Origin: JABMQB01 sp963677475
Lineage (GTDB): Bacteria > Bacteroidota > Bacteroidia > Bacteroidales > Prolixibacteraceae
Assembly (NCBI GenBank): GCA_963677475.2
Contig: CAXXQD010000010.1
Coordinates: 62,001 to 126,000, forward strand
Direction of reading: 5' to 3'
Length of the DNA stretch: 64,000 nt
Shown: one piece after another, positions 42,141-50,998 of the stretch
Layout of the letters: each line of letters begins with the position of its first letter
Numbering within the stretch: position 1 is the stretch's first letter
Notes under the pieces: model-generated
Told to the model about the DNA's origin: nothing
Seen by the model: the letters and a program-made list of their open reading frames with translations, nothing else
Database searches by the model: none
Program-made: the position numbers and the translations under genes

Positions 42141-43400
42141 ATGAACATAAAACATATTGTTTTAGGATTAATTTTTTTAGTATCGGGAAATATTATCCAT
42201 GCACAAATAACACAATGGCGGGGACCAAACCGCGATGGTGTTTTTAATGATACCATGCTGGCAAAATCGTGGACAGAGGATGGACCGGATTTAATTCTCA
42301 AATTTGAAGGAATAGGAAAGGGCTGGTCTTCTGTAATTTACGATGATGGAGTATATTATGCAACGGGCATGATCGACACTTTCGATTATTTAAGTGCCGT
42401 ATCAGAAAATGGAACCTTACTATGGCAAGCCCCCTTTGGCAGGTCATGGGTAAAATCGTTTCCGGATACCCGAAGTTCCCCAACAAAAGAAGGCAACCGC
42501 ATTTATGTTCAAAGCGGAATGGGAAAAGTATCGTGTTTCAATTCAAACGACGGCAGTGAACTTTGGACGTTTGAAGCCGATAAGGTTTTCGAAACAGACT
42601 ACCATCTATGGGGAAATTCGGAAACTCCACTTATTGTTGATGACAAAGTAATCTGCAACCCGGCAGGAAAAATCGCGAGTGCAATTGCTTTAAATAAATA
42701 TACAGGAGAACTTATTTGGAAGAGCGAACCTACAGGCTATGAACGAACTGCCAGGGCTTATGCATCATCAAATATTTATGAGTGGAACAATCATCGATTT
42801 ATTTTGGCATTAAACACAACCCATATTATTGCATTATATCCCGAAACAGGGGAAATTGCCTGGCAATATCAATATTATCAGGAAGACGAATGGTACGACC
42901 AACCCGGGATAATCCTAACAAATACACCAACCTGTGTTGATAATCATATTTTCATCACAATGGGTTACGATTACAAAGCAGTAATGCTTGAAATGGATTC
43001 CACAGGAACGTCGGTCTCCGAAAAATTTGTTGACCATACATTCGATAATCACCACCATGGGGTAATTTATCACGATGGATTTTTATATGGCTCCAACTGG
43101 AAAAGCAACAATCGTGGCAAATGGGTTTGTATGAACTGGAAAACTGGCGAAATCAATTATGTGACCAATTGGGAAAACAAGGGATCAATAATTCAGGCCG
43201 ATGGAATGTTTTATTGTTACAATGAAAAAGGAAACGTTGGTCTCGTGAAACCCGATACAGATAAATTTGACGTAATAAGTGAATTTAAAATTAATGAAGG
43301 TAGCGGTCCGCACTGGGCTCACCCTTTTATTAAGGATGGAAAATTAATTATTCGCCATGGAGAAATATTTATGGTTTACGATATAAAAAAGCATGTATAA
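42141..43400 (+). CDS. Exported PQQ-like beta-propeller protein 2
   Basis: The 419-residue paralogue of the previous gene has a signal peptide (MNIKHIVLGLIFLVSGNIIH, ending AQ) and the shared start QWRGPNRDGVFNDTMLAKSW. Blades include NSNDGSELWTFEAD, LNKYTGELIWKSEP, LYPETGEIAWQYQY and MNWKTGEINYVTNW. A short His-rich motif, DNHHHGVIYHDGFLYGSNWK, near residue 305 is paralleled by DTHHGGCVLIDGNIYGSNWL in the next protein. It starts 5 bp after the preceding stop and overlaps the next gene by 8 bp. Confidence 0.85.
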   Translation: MNIKHIVLGLIFLVSGNIIHAQITQWRGPNRDGVFNDTMLAKSWTEDGPDLILKFEGIGKGWSSVIYDDGVYYATGMIDTFDYLSAVSENGTLLWQAPFGRSWVKSFPDTRSSPTKEGNRIYVQSGMGKVSCFNSNDGSELWTFEADKVFETDYHLWGNSETPLIVDDKVICNPAGKIASAIALNKYTGELIWKSEPTGYERTARAYASSNIYEWNNHRFILALNTTHIIALYPETGEIAWQYQYYQEDEWYDQPGIILTNTPTCVDNHIFITMGYDYKAVMLEMDSTGTSVSEKFVDHTFDNHHHGVIYHDGFLYGSNWKSNNRGKWVCMNWKTGEINYVTNWENKGSIIQADGMFYCYNEKGNVGLVKPDTDKFDVISEFKINEGSGPHWAHPFIKDGKLIIRHGEIFMVYDIKKHV

Positions 43401-44643
43401 AACAACGAAAAATATAACTCTTCTGCTAGCACTTATACCTTTTTTGGGTATCGCTCAGGATATTGCTCAATTCAGGGGGCCAGAGCGTCAGGGCATTTTT
43501 AATGAAAGTGGCCTTTTAAAAACCTGGCCGGATAGTGGACCAGAATTAATTTTGTCGGTCAATAACTGTGGAAATGGTTATTCAAGCCCCATATTTTATA
43601 ATCAAAAAATATTTGTTACAGGTGTTAAATACGATTCTTTAAATGTATGTACTGCATTTGACCTGAATGGAAATCAATTATGGGAGACTAGTTACGGTCC
43701 AGGATGGTTTAAATCATTTCCGGAAGCCAGGTCAACGCCGACCATCGAGAATGGGATAATTTACCTAGCCAGCGACTTGGGCAGAATTGTTGCGATGCAG
43801 GCTTCTGATGGTAGCATACTTTGGTCGGTCAATGCCCATGAGAAATTCAAAGGAGAATACCACCGTTTCGGGATTGCTGAATCGGTTTTGCTAACTGAAA
43901 ACGCAGTTGTTTATACAACGGGAGGTGAAACTACTTCGGTTATTGCTTTAAACAAAAAAGATGGTTCCCTTTTATGGCAGACAAAATCTTACGGTGGCGA
44001 ACGTTCTTATGCTTCTTCAGTTTTAATAAACTGGAAAGGAAAGAAAACAATTATAGCACAAACCGCGCAATATTTGCTGGGTATTGATCCGAACGATGGA
44101 AAAATACGTTGGGATTACGATCTTTTACAGTTTCATACAGGCAGGATTGGCAAGGGCAACCATTCAAACAACGCCCTTTTTTCAGAAGGGAAAATATTTA
44201 TTAATAGTGGTTATGACCACCCGGGGTTATTATTTGCAATTAACGAAAGCAATGACGCAGTAGAATTGTTATGGAAAAATGACACGCTGGACACGCATCA
44301 TGGAGGTTGTGTTTTGATTGATGGAAATATTTATGGCTCCAATTGGTTGGCTAATTCAAAAGGAAATTGGGCTTCGTTAAACTGGGAAACCGGAAAAGTT
44401 AATTGGGAAACATCCTGGATAAATAAAGGATCAATAGTTTCGGCCGACAAAATGCTTTACCTGTTTGAAGAAAAATCAGGAACAGTTGCCCTGGTTGAGC
44501 CAGGTCCCAAAGAATTAAAAATTGTTAGCACCTTTAAATTTGAAGGTGGTTCCGGACCATTTTGGGCGCATCCTTACATCGCAGATCATAAATTGTTTTT
44601 AAGGCACGGGGAAGAGTTAAGGGTCTATAATTTAAAAAGTTAA
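43393..44643 (+). CDS. Exported PQQ-like beta-propeller protein 3
   Basis: The 416-residue third tandem paralogue has a signal peptide (NITLLLALIPFLGIAQ) and the shared opening FRGPERQGIFNESGLLKTWP. Blades include MQASDGSILWSVNA, LNKKDGSLLWQTKS and LNWETGKVNWETSW. It is closer to protein 2 than to protein 1 in the C-terminal third (both end GSGPxWAHPxI then RHGE). The start overlaps gene 2 by 8 bp and the stop directly abuts the next start, so translation is probably coupled. Confidence 0.85.
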   Translation: MYKTTKNITLLLALIPFLGIAQDIAQFRGPERQGIFNESGLLKTWPDSGPELILSVNNCGNGYSSPIFYNQKIFVTGVKYDSLNVCTAFDLNGNQLWETSYGPGWFKSFPEARSTPTIENGIIYLASDLGRIVAMQASDGSILWSVNAHEKFKGEYHRFGIAESVLLTENAVVYTTGGETTSVIALNKKDGSLLWQTKSYGGERSYASSVLINWKGKKTIIAQTAQYLLGIDPNDGKIRWDYDLLQFHTGRIGKGNHSNNALFSEGKIFINSGYDHPGLLFAINESNDAVELLWKNDTLDTHHGGCVLIDGNIYGSNWLANSKGNWASLNWETGKVNWETSWINKGSIVSADKMLYLFEEKSGTVALVEPGPKELKIVSTFKFEGGSGPFWAHPYIADHKLFLRHGEELRVYNLKS

Positions 44644-46077
44644 ATGATTCAAAAAAATATTCATAAAGTCTTAATAATTGCTCTCACAGCAATAGGTGTT
44701 CTCACTGTTTTCTGGTGGTTAAATACCGATCCATCCGATAATTTAACACAAAGTTTGCCCGGTGCCGATAATCGCGGTGAAGGTGTTGTTGTGGAAGAAA
44801 ACATCCAAATTGGTGAATTCTTTGAAGAATTCTCAACAACTTACAATAAGCTATCAGAGAAATGGAGCCGATTTCGAGGGGAAAAGTTTGATAATATATC
44901 AGACACAAAAATAAGTTTACTCGATAAATTCCCTGCATCAGGGCCAGAAATTGTTTGGTCCATCGATTTGGGCGAAGGCCATTCGGGAGTTGCCATTTGG
45001 GATGGATTGGTTTATGTTTTAGATTACGATGAAGCCGAAAGGTCGGACGTGTTACGCTGCCTCTCGCTTACCAATGGGACAGAACTATGGAAACGAGGTT
45101 ACAAAGTGGCTATCAAAAGGAACCATGGAATGTCAAGAACGGTACCGGCTGTTACCAACGATTACATTGTGACCATTGGTCCTCGCTGCCATGTGATGTG
45201 CGTTGACCGTGAAAACGGGGATTTCCGATGGGGAATCGATGTTGCAGAAAAATACCAATCTGAGGTTCCATTTTGGTACACCGGACAATGCCCTTTAATA
45301 TATGATGATAAGGCGATTATTGCTACCGGAGGCGATGCTTTGATGATTGCTGTTGATTGCGCTACTGGAGAAACCCTGTGGACAACTCCGAATCCAAAAG
45401 GGTGGAAAATGTCACACTCATCAGTTATGCCTTTTGAATTTGAAGGACAAAAAATGTTTGTTTACAGTGCTATTGGCGGCTTGGTTGGCATTGCTGCCGA
45501 TGGCGAAAACGAAGGGCAGGTACTTTGGGAAACCAATAGCTGGAACCATTCGGTGGTTGCCCCGTCCCCGGTGTGTATGCCCGATGGGAAAATATTCCTG
45601 ACCGCTGGTTATGGCGCAGGATCAATGATGGTGCAGCTTTCAAAAAATGATGGAACTTATAAAGTGGAGGTTCTGGATGAATACTCACCAAAAGAAGGCC
45701 TTGCCTGCGAACAGCAAACCCCGGTATATTTCCAGGGGCATTTGTTTGGGGTGCTTCCAAAGGATGCAGGTGCCCTCAGAAATCAATTTGTGTGCGTTCA
45801 TCCCGACAATCCAAAACAAATAGTCTGGTCAAGCGGAAAAGATTCAAGGTTTGGACTAGGACCGTATTTTATTGCCGATAACAAATTCTATTTATTGAGC
45901 GACCAGGCTGAACTCACTATTATAGAGCCTAGTACCTCAAATTATAAACAACTGGAACAGGCACTCATTATTGAAGATGCGCACGATGCCTGGGCACCTC
46001 TGGCAACAGCTGACGGATATCTTGTCCTCAGGGATTCGAAAAAGATGGTTTGTATTGACATGAGAAAACAACAATGA
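44644..46077 (+). CDS. Membrane-anchored PQQ-like beta-propeller protein
   Basis: The 477-residue protein has an uncleaved N-terminal membrane segment (KVLIIALTAIGVLTVFWWL, about 8-26), a linker, then a propeller opening WSRFRGEKFDNISDTKISLL. Blades include LSLTNGTELWKRGYKV, VDRENGDFRWGIDV and VDCATGETLWTTPNP, with MSRTVPAVTNDYIVTIG between. It is more diverged than the three tandem copies. The ATG is the base after the previous stop, and the stop overlaps the next start by 4 bp. It is likely tethered to the periplasmic face of the inner membrane. Confidence 0.82.
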   Translation: MIQKNIHKVLIIALTAIGVLTVFWWLNTDPSDNLTQSLPGADNRGEGVVVEENIQIGEFFEEFSTTYNKLSEKWSRFRGEKFDNISDTKISLLDKFPASGPEIVWSIDLGEGHSGVAIWDGLVYVLDYDEAERSDVLRCLSLTNGTELWKRGYKVAIKRNHGMSRTVPAVTNDYIVTIGPRCHVMCVDRENGDFRWGIDVAEKYQSEVPFWYTGQCPLIYDDKAIIATGGDALMIAVDCATGETLWTTPNPKGWKMSHSSVMPFEFEGQKMFVYSAIGGLVGIAADGENEGQVLWETNSWNHSVVAPSPVCMPDGKIFLTAGYGAGSMMVQLSKNDGTYKVEVLDEYSPKEGLACEQQTPVYFQGHLFGVLPKDAGALRNQFVCVHPDNPKQIVWSSGKDSRFGLGPYFIADNKFYLLSDQAELTIIEPSTSNYKQLEQALIIEDAHDAWAPLATADGYLVLRDSKKMVCIDMRKQQ

Positions 46078-47030
46078 AAAATAAAGCCGTAATTATCTTC
46101 TTGATCATACTTTCTCTTATTGTGGTTGCAATAATAGTTGGGGATTTTAAATCCACCAGGCCCGACAAACAGGGAGAAAACCCTTTTGACCTAAATGTTA
46201 ATGAATATCGTGACGTTGCCCCGGAATTGATTACATATAAGGAAACCAAAAATTTCAAACTTGATTTTGAAGAATTGGACGGCTTGGATGTTTCCAATCA
46301 GTACATTTATATTGCCGGGGATTCTGTGGTGCAAGTAATTGATTTTAATGGACAACTGGTAAAAGAAATAGTCCTTAAAGATGATCCATATTGTATTGCG
46401 GTTTCTGAAAATCAAGTGTATGTTGGCAATGAAAATACAGTTTTCGTTTTTTCCTTGGAAGGGGAATTACTTACAACTCTTGGTCCGTTTACCGAAAACT
46501 CGGTAATTACTTCAATCGATGCCTACGAAGAGCATCTTTTTATTGCAGATGCAGGTGCCAGAAGGGTTTACCATTTTGTTAACCTTGAAAAAATCAACGA
46601 TATTGAAGGGAAAACCGGGGAAGAAGCCCTGCACGGATTTATTATACCAAGCCCATATTTCGATGTAAAAGTAAATTCATTTGGCGATCTTTGGGTCGTT
46701 AATCCGGGCAAGCACGCGCTCGAAAACTATTCATTTGAAGGTGATTTGCGGTCAAACTGGACAGCTACAGCAATTCAAATTGAAGGTTTTAGCGGTTGTT
46801 GTAACCCTGCCCACTTTACTTTTCTGGAAGATGGTTCTTTTATAACCAGTGAGAAAGGACTTGTAAGAATAAAAATATACGAGCAATCAGGTAAATTTAA
46901 ATCGGTAGTAGCTGCCCCGAACAAATTTAAAGAAGATGGTCATGCACCCGATATAGCAGCTGACAGTGCCGGAAATATTTATGCACTTGATTTCGATAGT
47001 AAGATGGTGCGTGTTTTCGAATTAAAATAG
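46074..47030 (+). CDS. Membrane-anchored NHL-like beta-propeller with CCNPAH motif
   Basis: The 318-residue protein has an N-terminal anchor (AVIIFLIILSLIVVAIIVG, about 4-22) and a six-bladed NHL-type propeller: YIYIAGDSVVQVIDFNGQLV, VYVGNENTVFVFSLEGELLT, LFIADAGARRVYHFVNLEKI, FGDLWVVNPGKHALENYSFE and IYALDFDSKMVRVFELK. Near residue 242 it has IEGFSGCCNPAHFTFLEDGS, a vicinal Cys pair with nearby His. This could bind a metal or cluster, or form a disulphide. It overlaps the previous gene by 4 bp and precedes the Fe-S genes. Confidence 0.75.
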   Translation: MKNKAVIIFLIILSLIVVAIIVGDFKSTRPDKQGENPFDLNVNEYRDVAPELITYKETKNFKLDFEELDGLDVSNQYIYIAGDSVVQVIDFNGQLVKEIVLKDDPYCIAVSENQVYVGNENTVFVFSLEGELLTTLGPFTENSVITSIDAYEEHLFIADAGARRVYHFVNLEKINDIEGKTGEEALHGFIIPSPYFDVKVNSFGDLWVVNPGKHALENYSFEGDLRSNWTATAIQIEGFSGCCNPAHFTFLEDGSFITSEKGLVRIKIYEQSGKFKSVVAAPNKFKEDGHAPDIAADSAGNIYALDFDSKMVRVFELK

Positions 47031-47035
47031 AAACA

Positions 47036-47242
47036 ATGGACAGAAAAGAATTTATAAAAACCGGAGGCCGCTCCCTAATTTTGGGGGCTTTTGCCGTGTT
47101 TTCAGGTTACCTGATTTTAAACAACAGGGTTTCGCACGAAAACGCTTGCCCTGTTAACAATCAATGTTCAAACTGCAATAAACTTTCGTCGTGTAAATTA
47201 CCACAAGCATCAAGATTAAAAAAAGATGGAGAAAAAAGCTGA
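47036..47242 (+). CDS. Small exported Cys-rich protein
   Basis: The 68-residue protein has a Tat-like N-terminus without the twin arginine (MDRKEFIKTGGRSLILGAFA) and one hydrophobic segment to about residue 28. The mature part is short with four cysteines: ENACPVNNQCSNCNKLSSCK (spacing C-x5-C-x2-C-x5-C). That spacing could hold a small Fe-S cluster or metal. It overlaps the next gene, the Tat ferredoxin, by 17 bp, which argues that it is a real, translationally coupled gene. No family recognised. Confidence 0.7.
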   Translation: MDRKEFIKTGGRSLILGAFAVFSGYLILNNRVSHENACPVNNQCSNCNKLSSCKLPQASRLKKDGEKS

Positions 47243-47789
47243 AAATAGAAGGGAGTTTATCCAAAAAAGTGTTCGTTTTTCATTGGCACTTGCCTTGGGG
47301 GGAATTGGTAGTGTTGCTATTTCAAAATCAACCAAAGATGAATGGGTGTGGCAAATAGATCCATTTAAATGTACACAATGCGGAAGGTGCGAAAGCGATT
47401 GTGTTTTAAGCCCTTCAGCCGTAAAATGTATCCACGCTTACGACCTGTGCGGCTATTGCAACCTGTGCGGGGGCTACTTTAAACCCGATGCAAACGAGTT
47501 GTCAACAGCCGGCGAAAACCAGTTATGTCCAACAGCAGCAATCGAACGGAGATTCATCGAAGAGCCTTACTTTGAGTTTATTATCAATGAAGATTTATGT
47601 ATTGGCTGTGCAAAGTGTGTTGAAGGTTGTACTTCATTTGGGAATGGGTCCCTGCACCTGCAAATAATGCACAACATTTGCCTCAATTGTAACGACTGCT
47701 CCATTGCCAGGGTTTGCCCATCCGATGCAATATCAAGGGTAAATGCAAAAGAAGCATACAAGGTAAAAGGCGATTTTACCGCAAAATAA
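47226..47789 (+). CDS. Tat-type multi-[4Fe-4S] ferredoxin (NapG-like)
   Basis: The 187-residue protein has a Tat signal (NRREFIQKSVRFSLALALGG, twin Arg at 8-9). The mature part has several four-cysteine clusters: FKCTQCGRCESDCVLSPSAV, LCGYCNLCGGYF, NEDLCIGCAKCVEGCTSFGN and ICLNCNDCSIARVCPSDAI. It probably folds with its clusters in the cytoplasm and is exported to the periplasm, passing electrons from a membrane Fe-S partner such as the NapH-like protein encoded next. It resembles NapG/RnfB-type ferredoxins. Confidence 0.85.
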   Translation: MEKKAENRREFIQKSVRFSLALALGGIGSVAISKSTKDEWVWQIDPFKCTQCGRCESDCVLSPSAVKCIHAYDLCGYCNLCGGYFKPDANELSTAGENQLCPTAAIERRFIEEPYFEFIINEDLCIGCAKCVEGCTSFGNGSLHLQIMHNICLNCNDCSIARVCPSDAISRVNAKEAYKVKGDFTAK

Positions 47790-47826
47790 AGTTTAACCAT
47801 TATCGACAGCAATAAAAACCAGCTAA

Positions 47827-49089
47827 ATGTCAAAACTGAAATACATATTCCTTCTCTTTTCATTTGTAATACTCTCATTTACATCTTTTTCGCAGCAACA
47901 AAGGTTTCCTAAACCTGAATTTGAAAGCGGCTACGTGCAACCCAGTCCAATTACACCTGAACCACGCGCTATTGCACTTGAATATATGGATGTTATTGTA
48001 TTACTTCTAGTACTATCCTTAACTTCTTGGTTTGTGTTAAAATCAAGGTCCCGTCAAGGTATTCTTGCCGTTAGCATATTCACATTGCTTTATTTTGGAT
48101 TTTACCGAAATGGTTGTATTTGCAGTGTTGGATCCGTACAAAATGTTGTTTTAACTTTTGCTGATCCCAACTATGCTATTTCAATAACAGCGCTTTTATT
48201 TTTTCTGATTCCGCTGATTTATACACTTTTTTTCGGAAGAACATTTTGCGCAGGTGCCTGTCCTTTAGGTGCCATACAGGACCTAGTTGTTATTCAACCT
48301 ATCTCATTGCCAAGATGGCTTCGAAAAACCTTAGGTGTTTTTCCATATCTCTATCTCGGTCTCGCTGTGCTGTATGCTGCAACTGGAACAGATTTTATCA
48401 TTTGCAGATACGATCCTTTTATTGGTTTTTTTCGGATGGATGCACAATTCCACATGATCGTTCTGGGAGTTGCCTTTTTATTGATTGGAATGTTTGTGGC
48501 ACGCCCATATTGCAGGTTTCTTTGCCCTTACGGCGTGCTTTTAAACTGGATGTCGCATTTTTCCTGGAAACATTTAAGCATTACCCCATCTAAATGCATT
48601 CAATGCAAACTTTGTACAACATCCTGTCCGTTTGATGCCATTGATTATCCTACCAATGAAAAGGAAAAAGTGAACTCAAAAAGGGAAGTACGAAAATTTA
48701 TCATCTATGCCGTCCTTATTCCGGTTTGGATGCTTGCAGGAGGATTTATTGGCTCCAAATTACATAAAGGCTTATCGAAGGCCCACCCCGATGTATATTT
48801 AGCCGAATTGTTGATTTCTCATCCTGAATTAAAAAATGATCCTGACAACATTGACATACAGACTTTTCTTGCCTCAGGAAAATCGATTGAAACCCTTGTT
48901 AGCGATGCCCAGGTTATCAGGGACAAATTTTACACTGGAAGCTGGATATTAGGGGCATTTATGGGTTTGGTAATTGGCTTAACCATTATGAACCAGGTAG
49001 TAACCAGAAAAAAAGAAATATATCAACCAAATAAAGGAGATTGTTACAGTTGCGGGCGATGTGTTGACTATTGCCCCGTTGAAAAATAA
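47827..49089 (+). CDS. NapH/NosR-like polytopic Fe-S membrane protein
   Basis: The 420-residue protein has an N-terminal signal or anchor (YIFLLFSFVILSFTSFSQQ), then several membrane helices with paired CxxxCP motifs: GRTFCAGACPLGAIQDLVVI and ARPYCRFLCPYGVLLNWMSH, typical of NapH/NosR/CcoG proteins. Two ferredoxin-like clusters follow, SKCIQCKLCTTSCPFDAIDY and, at the extreme C-terminus, CYSCGRCVDYCPVEK. CICSVGSVQNV near residue 98 adds two more Cys. NapH-type proteins move electrons between quinol and periplasmic ferredoxins; here the partner is the Tat ferredoxin encoded just upstream. Confidence 0.82.
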   Translation: MSKLKYIFLLFSFVILSFTSFSQQQRFPKPEFESGYVQPSPITPEPRAIALEYMDVIVLLLVLSLTSWFVLKSRSRQGILAVSIFTLLYFGFYRNGCICSVGSVQNVVLTFADPNYAISITALLFFLIPLIYTLFFGRTFCAGACPLGAIQDLVVIQPISLPRWLRKTLGVFPYLYLGLAVLYAATGTDFIICRYDPFIGFFRMDAQFHMIVLGVAFLLIGMFVARPYCRFLCPYGVLLNWMSHFSWKHLSITPSKCIQCKLCTTSCPFDAIDYPTNEKEKVNSKREVRKFIIYAVLIPVWMLAGGFIGSKLHKGLSKAHPDVYLAELLISHPELKNDPDNIDIQTFLASGKSIETLVSDAQVIRDKFYTGSWILGAFMGLVIGLTIMNQVVTRKKEIYQPNKGDCYSCGRCVDYCPVEK

Positions 49090-49100
49090 ACAAACAGAAA

Positions 49101-50969
49101 ATGGATAATAATCAAAAAATAAAACTTTCATTAAATGTTTCCATCGTTGCAGGAACATTTTGCGTTATTGTTGCCCTGTTGCTTTTGCTTAACTTCTGGC
49201 AAATATCAAGCAATAAGCCATTGGAAAGTAAAGCAATAGAGGTTTTAGTGGAGCGTTTACACGAAGATCCGAATAACGATGCATTAAAAGAGGAAATCAG
49301 AAACCTCGATTTATTGGCGAGAAAAGCCTATTTTAATAGTCAATGGCAAGTGAAAACAGGCGCATTTATCCTGCTATTTGGAGCGATTGTTTTTGCAGTT
49401 GCTTTGAGGGTTTATACCGTTGCTAAATCAAAAATCGAAATTCCGGAACAGCAAATAGCGAATGATTATATGTCCCGACTGGTTTCTCAGAAATGGTTAA
49501 TTGGTGCTGGTGCGGGAATATTTATCTTGGCACTTGCGGCCTCTTTTTCAACGACCGATTATTTGAAGCTTTATTCGGATAACTCAACCATTGGTGCACA
49601 AAATGTATCTGCTTCTGAAGAAAAAATTGAAGTAGTAGAAGTTAAAAAGCAAGCGATAGAACAGGTTGAAACAACAACTTCGGAGAACAACGAATCAAGT
49701 CAGGGAACCGATAATCCCAATGAAAATCTGGTGGCAACAGAAAAAGTTAAACCCGCCCCGGAAGTTGCAAGCACTGGAATGCAAAAAACTGTTGCCAAAA
49801 GTATCACTTCTCCAAGCGACGAAGAAATCCTTGCAAACCATCCATCATTCCGAGGAGCTTTTGGAAACGGAAAGAGCACTGCAATCAATGTTCCGGTTTC
49901 TTTCGACGGGGCATCCGGAACCAATCAAATTTGGAAAACCAACATACCTAAAAAAGGCTATAACTCTCCAGTGATTTGGGGAAATAAAATCTTCCTTTCA
50001 GGAGCTGACGAAGCCATGCAGGAAGTTTATTGTTTTGATAAAACTACCGGAAAATTAATTTGGAAAGGAAAAGCCGATAATATCCCCGGGGCACCTGCAA
50101 AAGCGCCAAAAGTAACCGAAGATACCGGACTTGCCGCACCTTCGGTTTGTACCGAAGGGAAACATGTTGTTGCCATTTTTGCTACCGGTTCAATCATCTG
50201 TTTCGATATGGATGGGAAAAGGTTATGGGCAAAAAATCTTGGTGTACCCGACAATCATTATGGACACTCATCTTCTTTAATAACTTATGCCGGAAAAGTT
50301 TTTGTTCAGTATGATACCAACAGGGGAAGCAAAGTTCTGGCTTTAAATATTGAAAGCGGGGAAAACCTTTGGGAAACCAAACGCACGTCAAAGATTTCGT
50401 GGGCAAGCCCTATCCTTGCTGAAGTTAACGGGGCAAAGCAACTTGTATTAACTGCCGATCCGAATGTGGCTGGCTACAACATCGATAACGGAGAAGAACT
50501 CTGGTCGGTTGATTGTATGATGGGTGAAGTTGGACCGTCAGTTGCCTTTGGCGAAGGTTTGATTTTTGCATCAAACGAATATGCCACACTTGCTGCCATT
50601 GACCCCAAAACCGGGGAAATAAAATGGGAAAATGACGAATATCTTCCTGAGGTTGCCAGCCCGGTTGTTTCGAATGGACTACTTTTTATTGCAACAAGCT
50701 ACGGGGTTCTGGTTTGTTACGATGCCAAAACAGGCGATAAAGTATGGGAAGAAGAATACAACGCCGGATTTTATGCTTCGCCGGTTATAGCCGAAAATAA
50801 ACTGTATGCCCTTGATACCGATGGAATTATGCACATCCTGGAAGCAAGCAGGGAACTTAAGGTGATTGGCACTCCAAATCTTGGCGAAGAAGGATATACA
50901 ACTCCTGCATTTGATAACGGTAAAATTTTTATACGCGGAAATGATAGCTTATACTGCTTTGGCAAATAA
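49101..50969 (+). CDS. Membrane protein with C-terminal PQQ-like beta-propeller
   Basis: The 622-residue protein has three membrane helices (about 12-32, 76-98 and 128-148), a Glu/Thr/Ser-rich linker (about 150-245) and a propeller starting HPSFRGAFGNGKSTAINVPV. Blades include FDKTTGKLIWKGKA, CFDMDGKRLWAKNLG, LNIESGENLWETKR, YNIDNGEELWSVDC, IDPKTGEIKWENDE and YDAKTGDKVWEEEY. The propeller is expected in the periplasm. A small N-terminal polar loop (about 35-75) with EVLVERLHEDPNNDALKEEI resembles a domain seen in multi-part propeller proteins. It begins 11 bp after the NapH-like gene. Confidence 0.82.
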   Translation: MDNNQKIKLSLNVSIVAGTFCVIVALLLLLNFWQISSNKPLESKAIEVLVERLHEDPNNDALKEEIRNLDLLARKAYFNSQWQVKTGAFILLFGAIVFAVALRVYTVAKSKIEIPEQQIANDYMSRLVSQKWLIGAGAGIFILALAASFSTTDYLKLYSDNSTIGAQNVSASEEKIEVVEVKKQAIEQVETTTSENNESSQGTDNPNENLVATEKVKPAPEVASTGMQKTVAKSITSPSDEEILANHPSFRGAFGNGKSTAINVPVSFDGASGTNQIWKTNIPKKGYNSPVIWGNKIFLSGADEAMQEVYCFDKTTGKLIWKGKADNIPGAPAKAPKVTEDTGLAAPSVCTEGKHVVAIFATGSIICFDMDGKRLWAKNLGVPDNHYGHSSSLITYAGKVFVQYDTNRGSKVLALNIESGENLWETKRTSKISWASPILAEVNGAKQLVLTADPNVAGYNIDNGEELWSVDCMMGEVGPSVAFGEGLIFASNEYATLAAIDPKTGEIKWENDEYLPEVASPVVSNGLLFIATSYGVLVCYDAKTGDKVWEEEYNAGFYASPVIAENKLYALDTDGIMHILEASRELKVIGTPNLGEEGYTTPAFDNGKIFIRGNDSLYCFGK

Positions 50970-50998
50970 AGTTTTCACGTAAAGAACAACAATTACAC

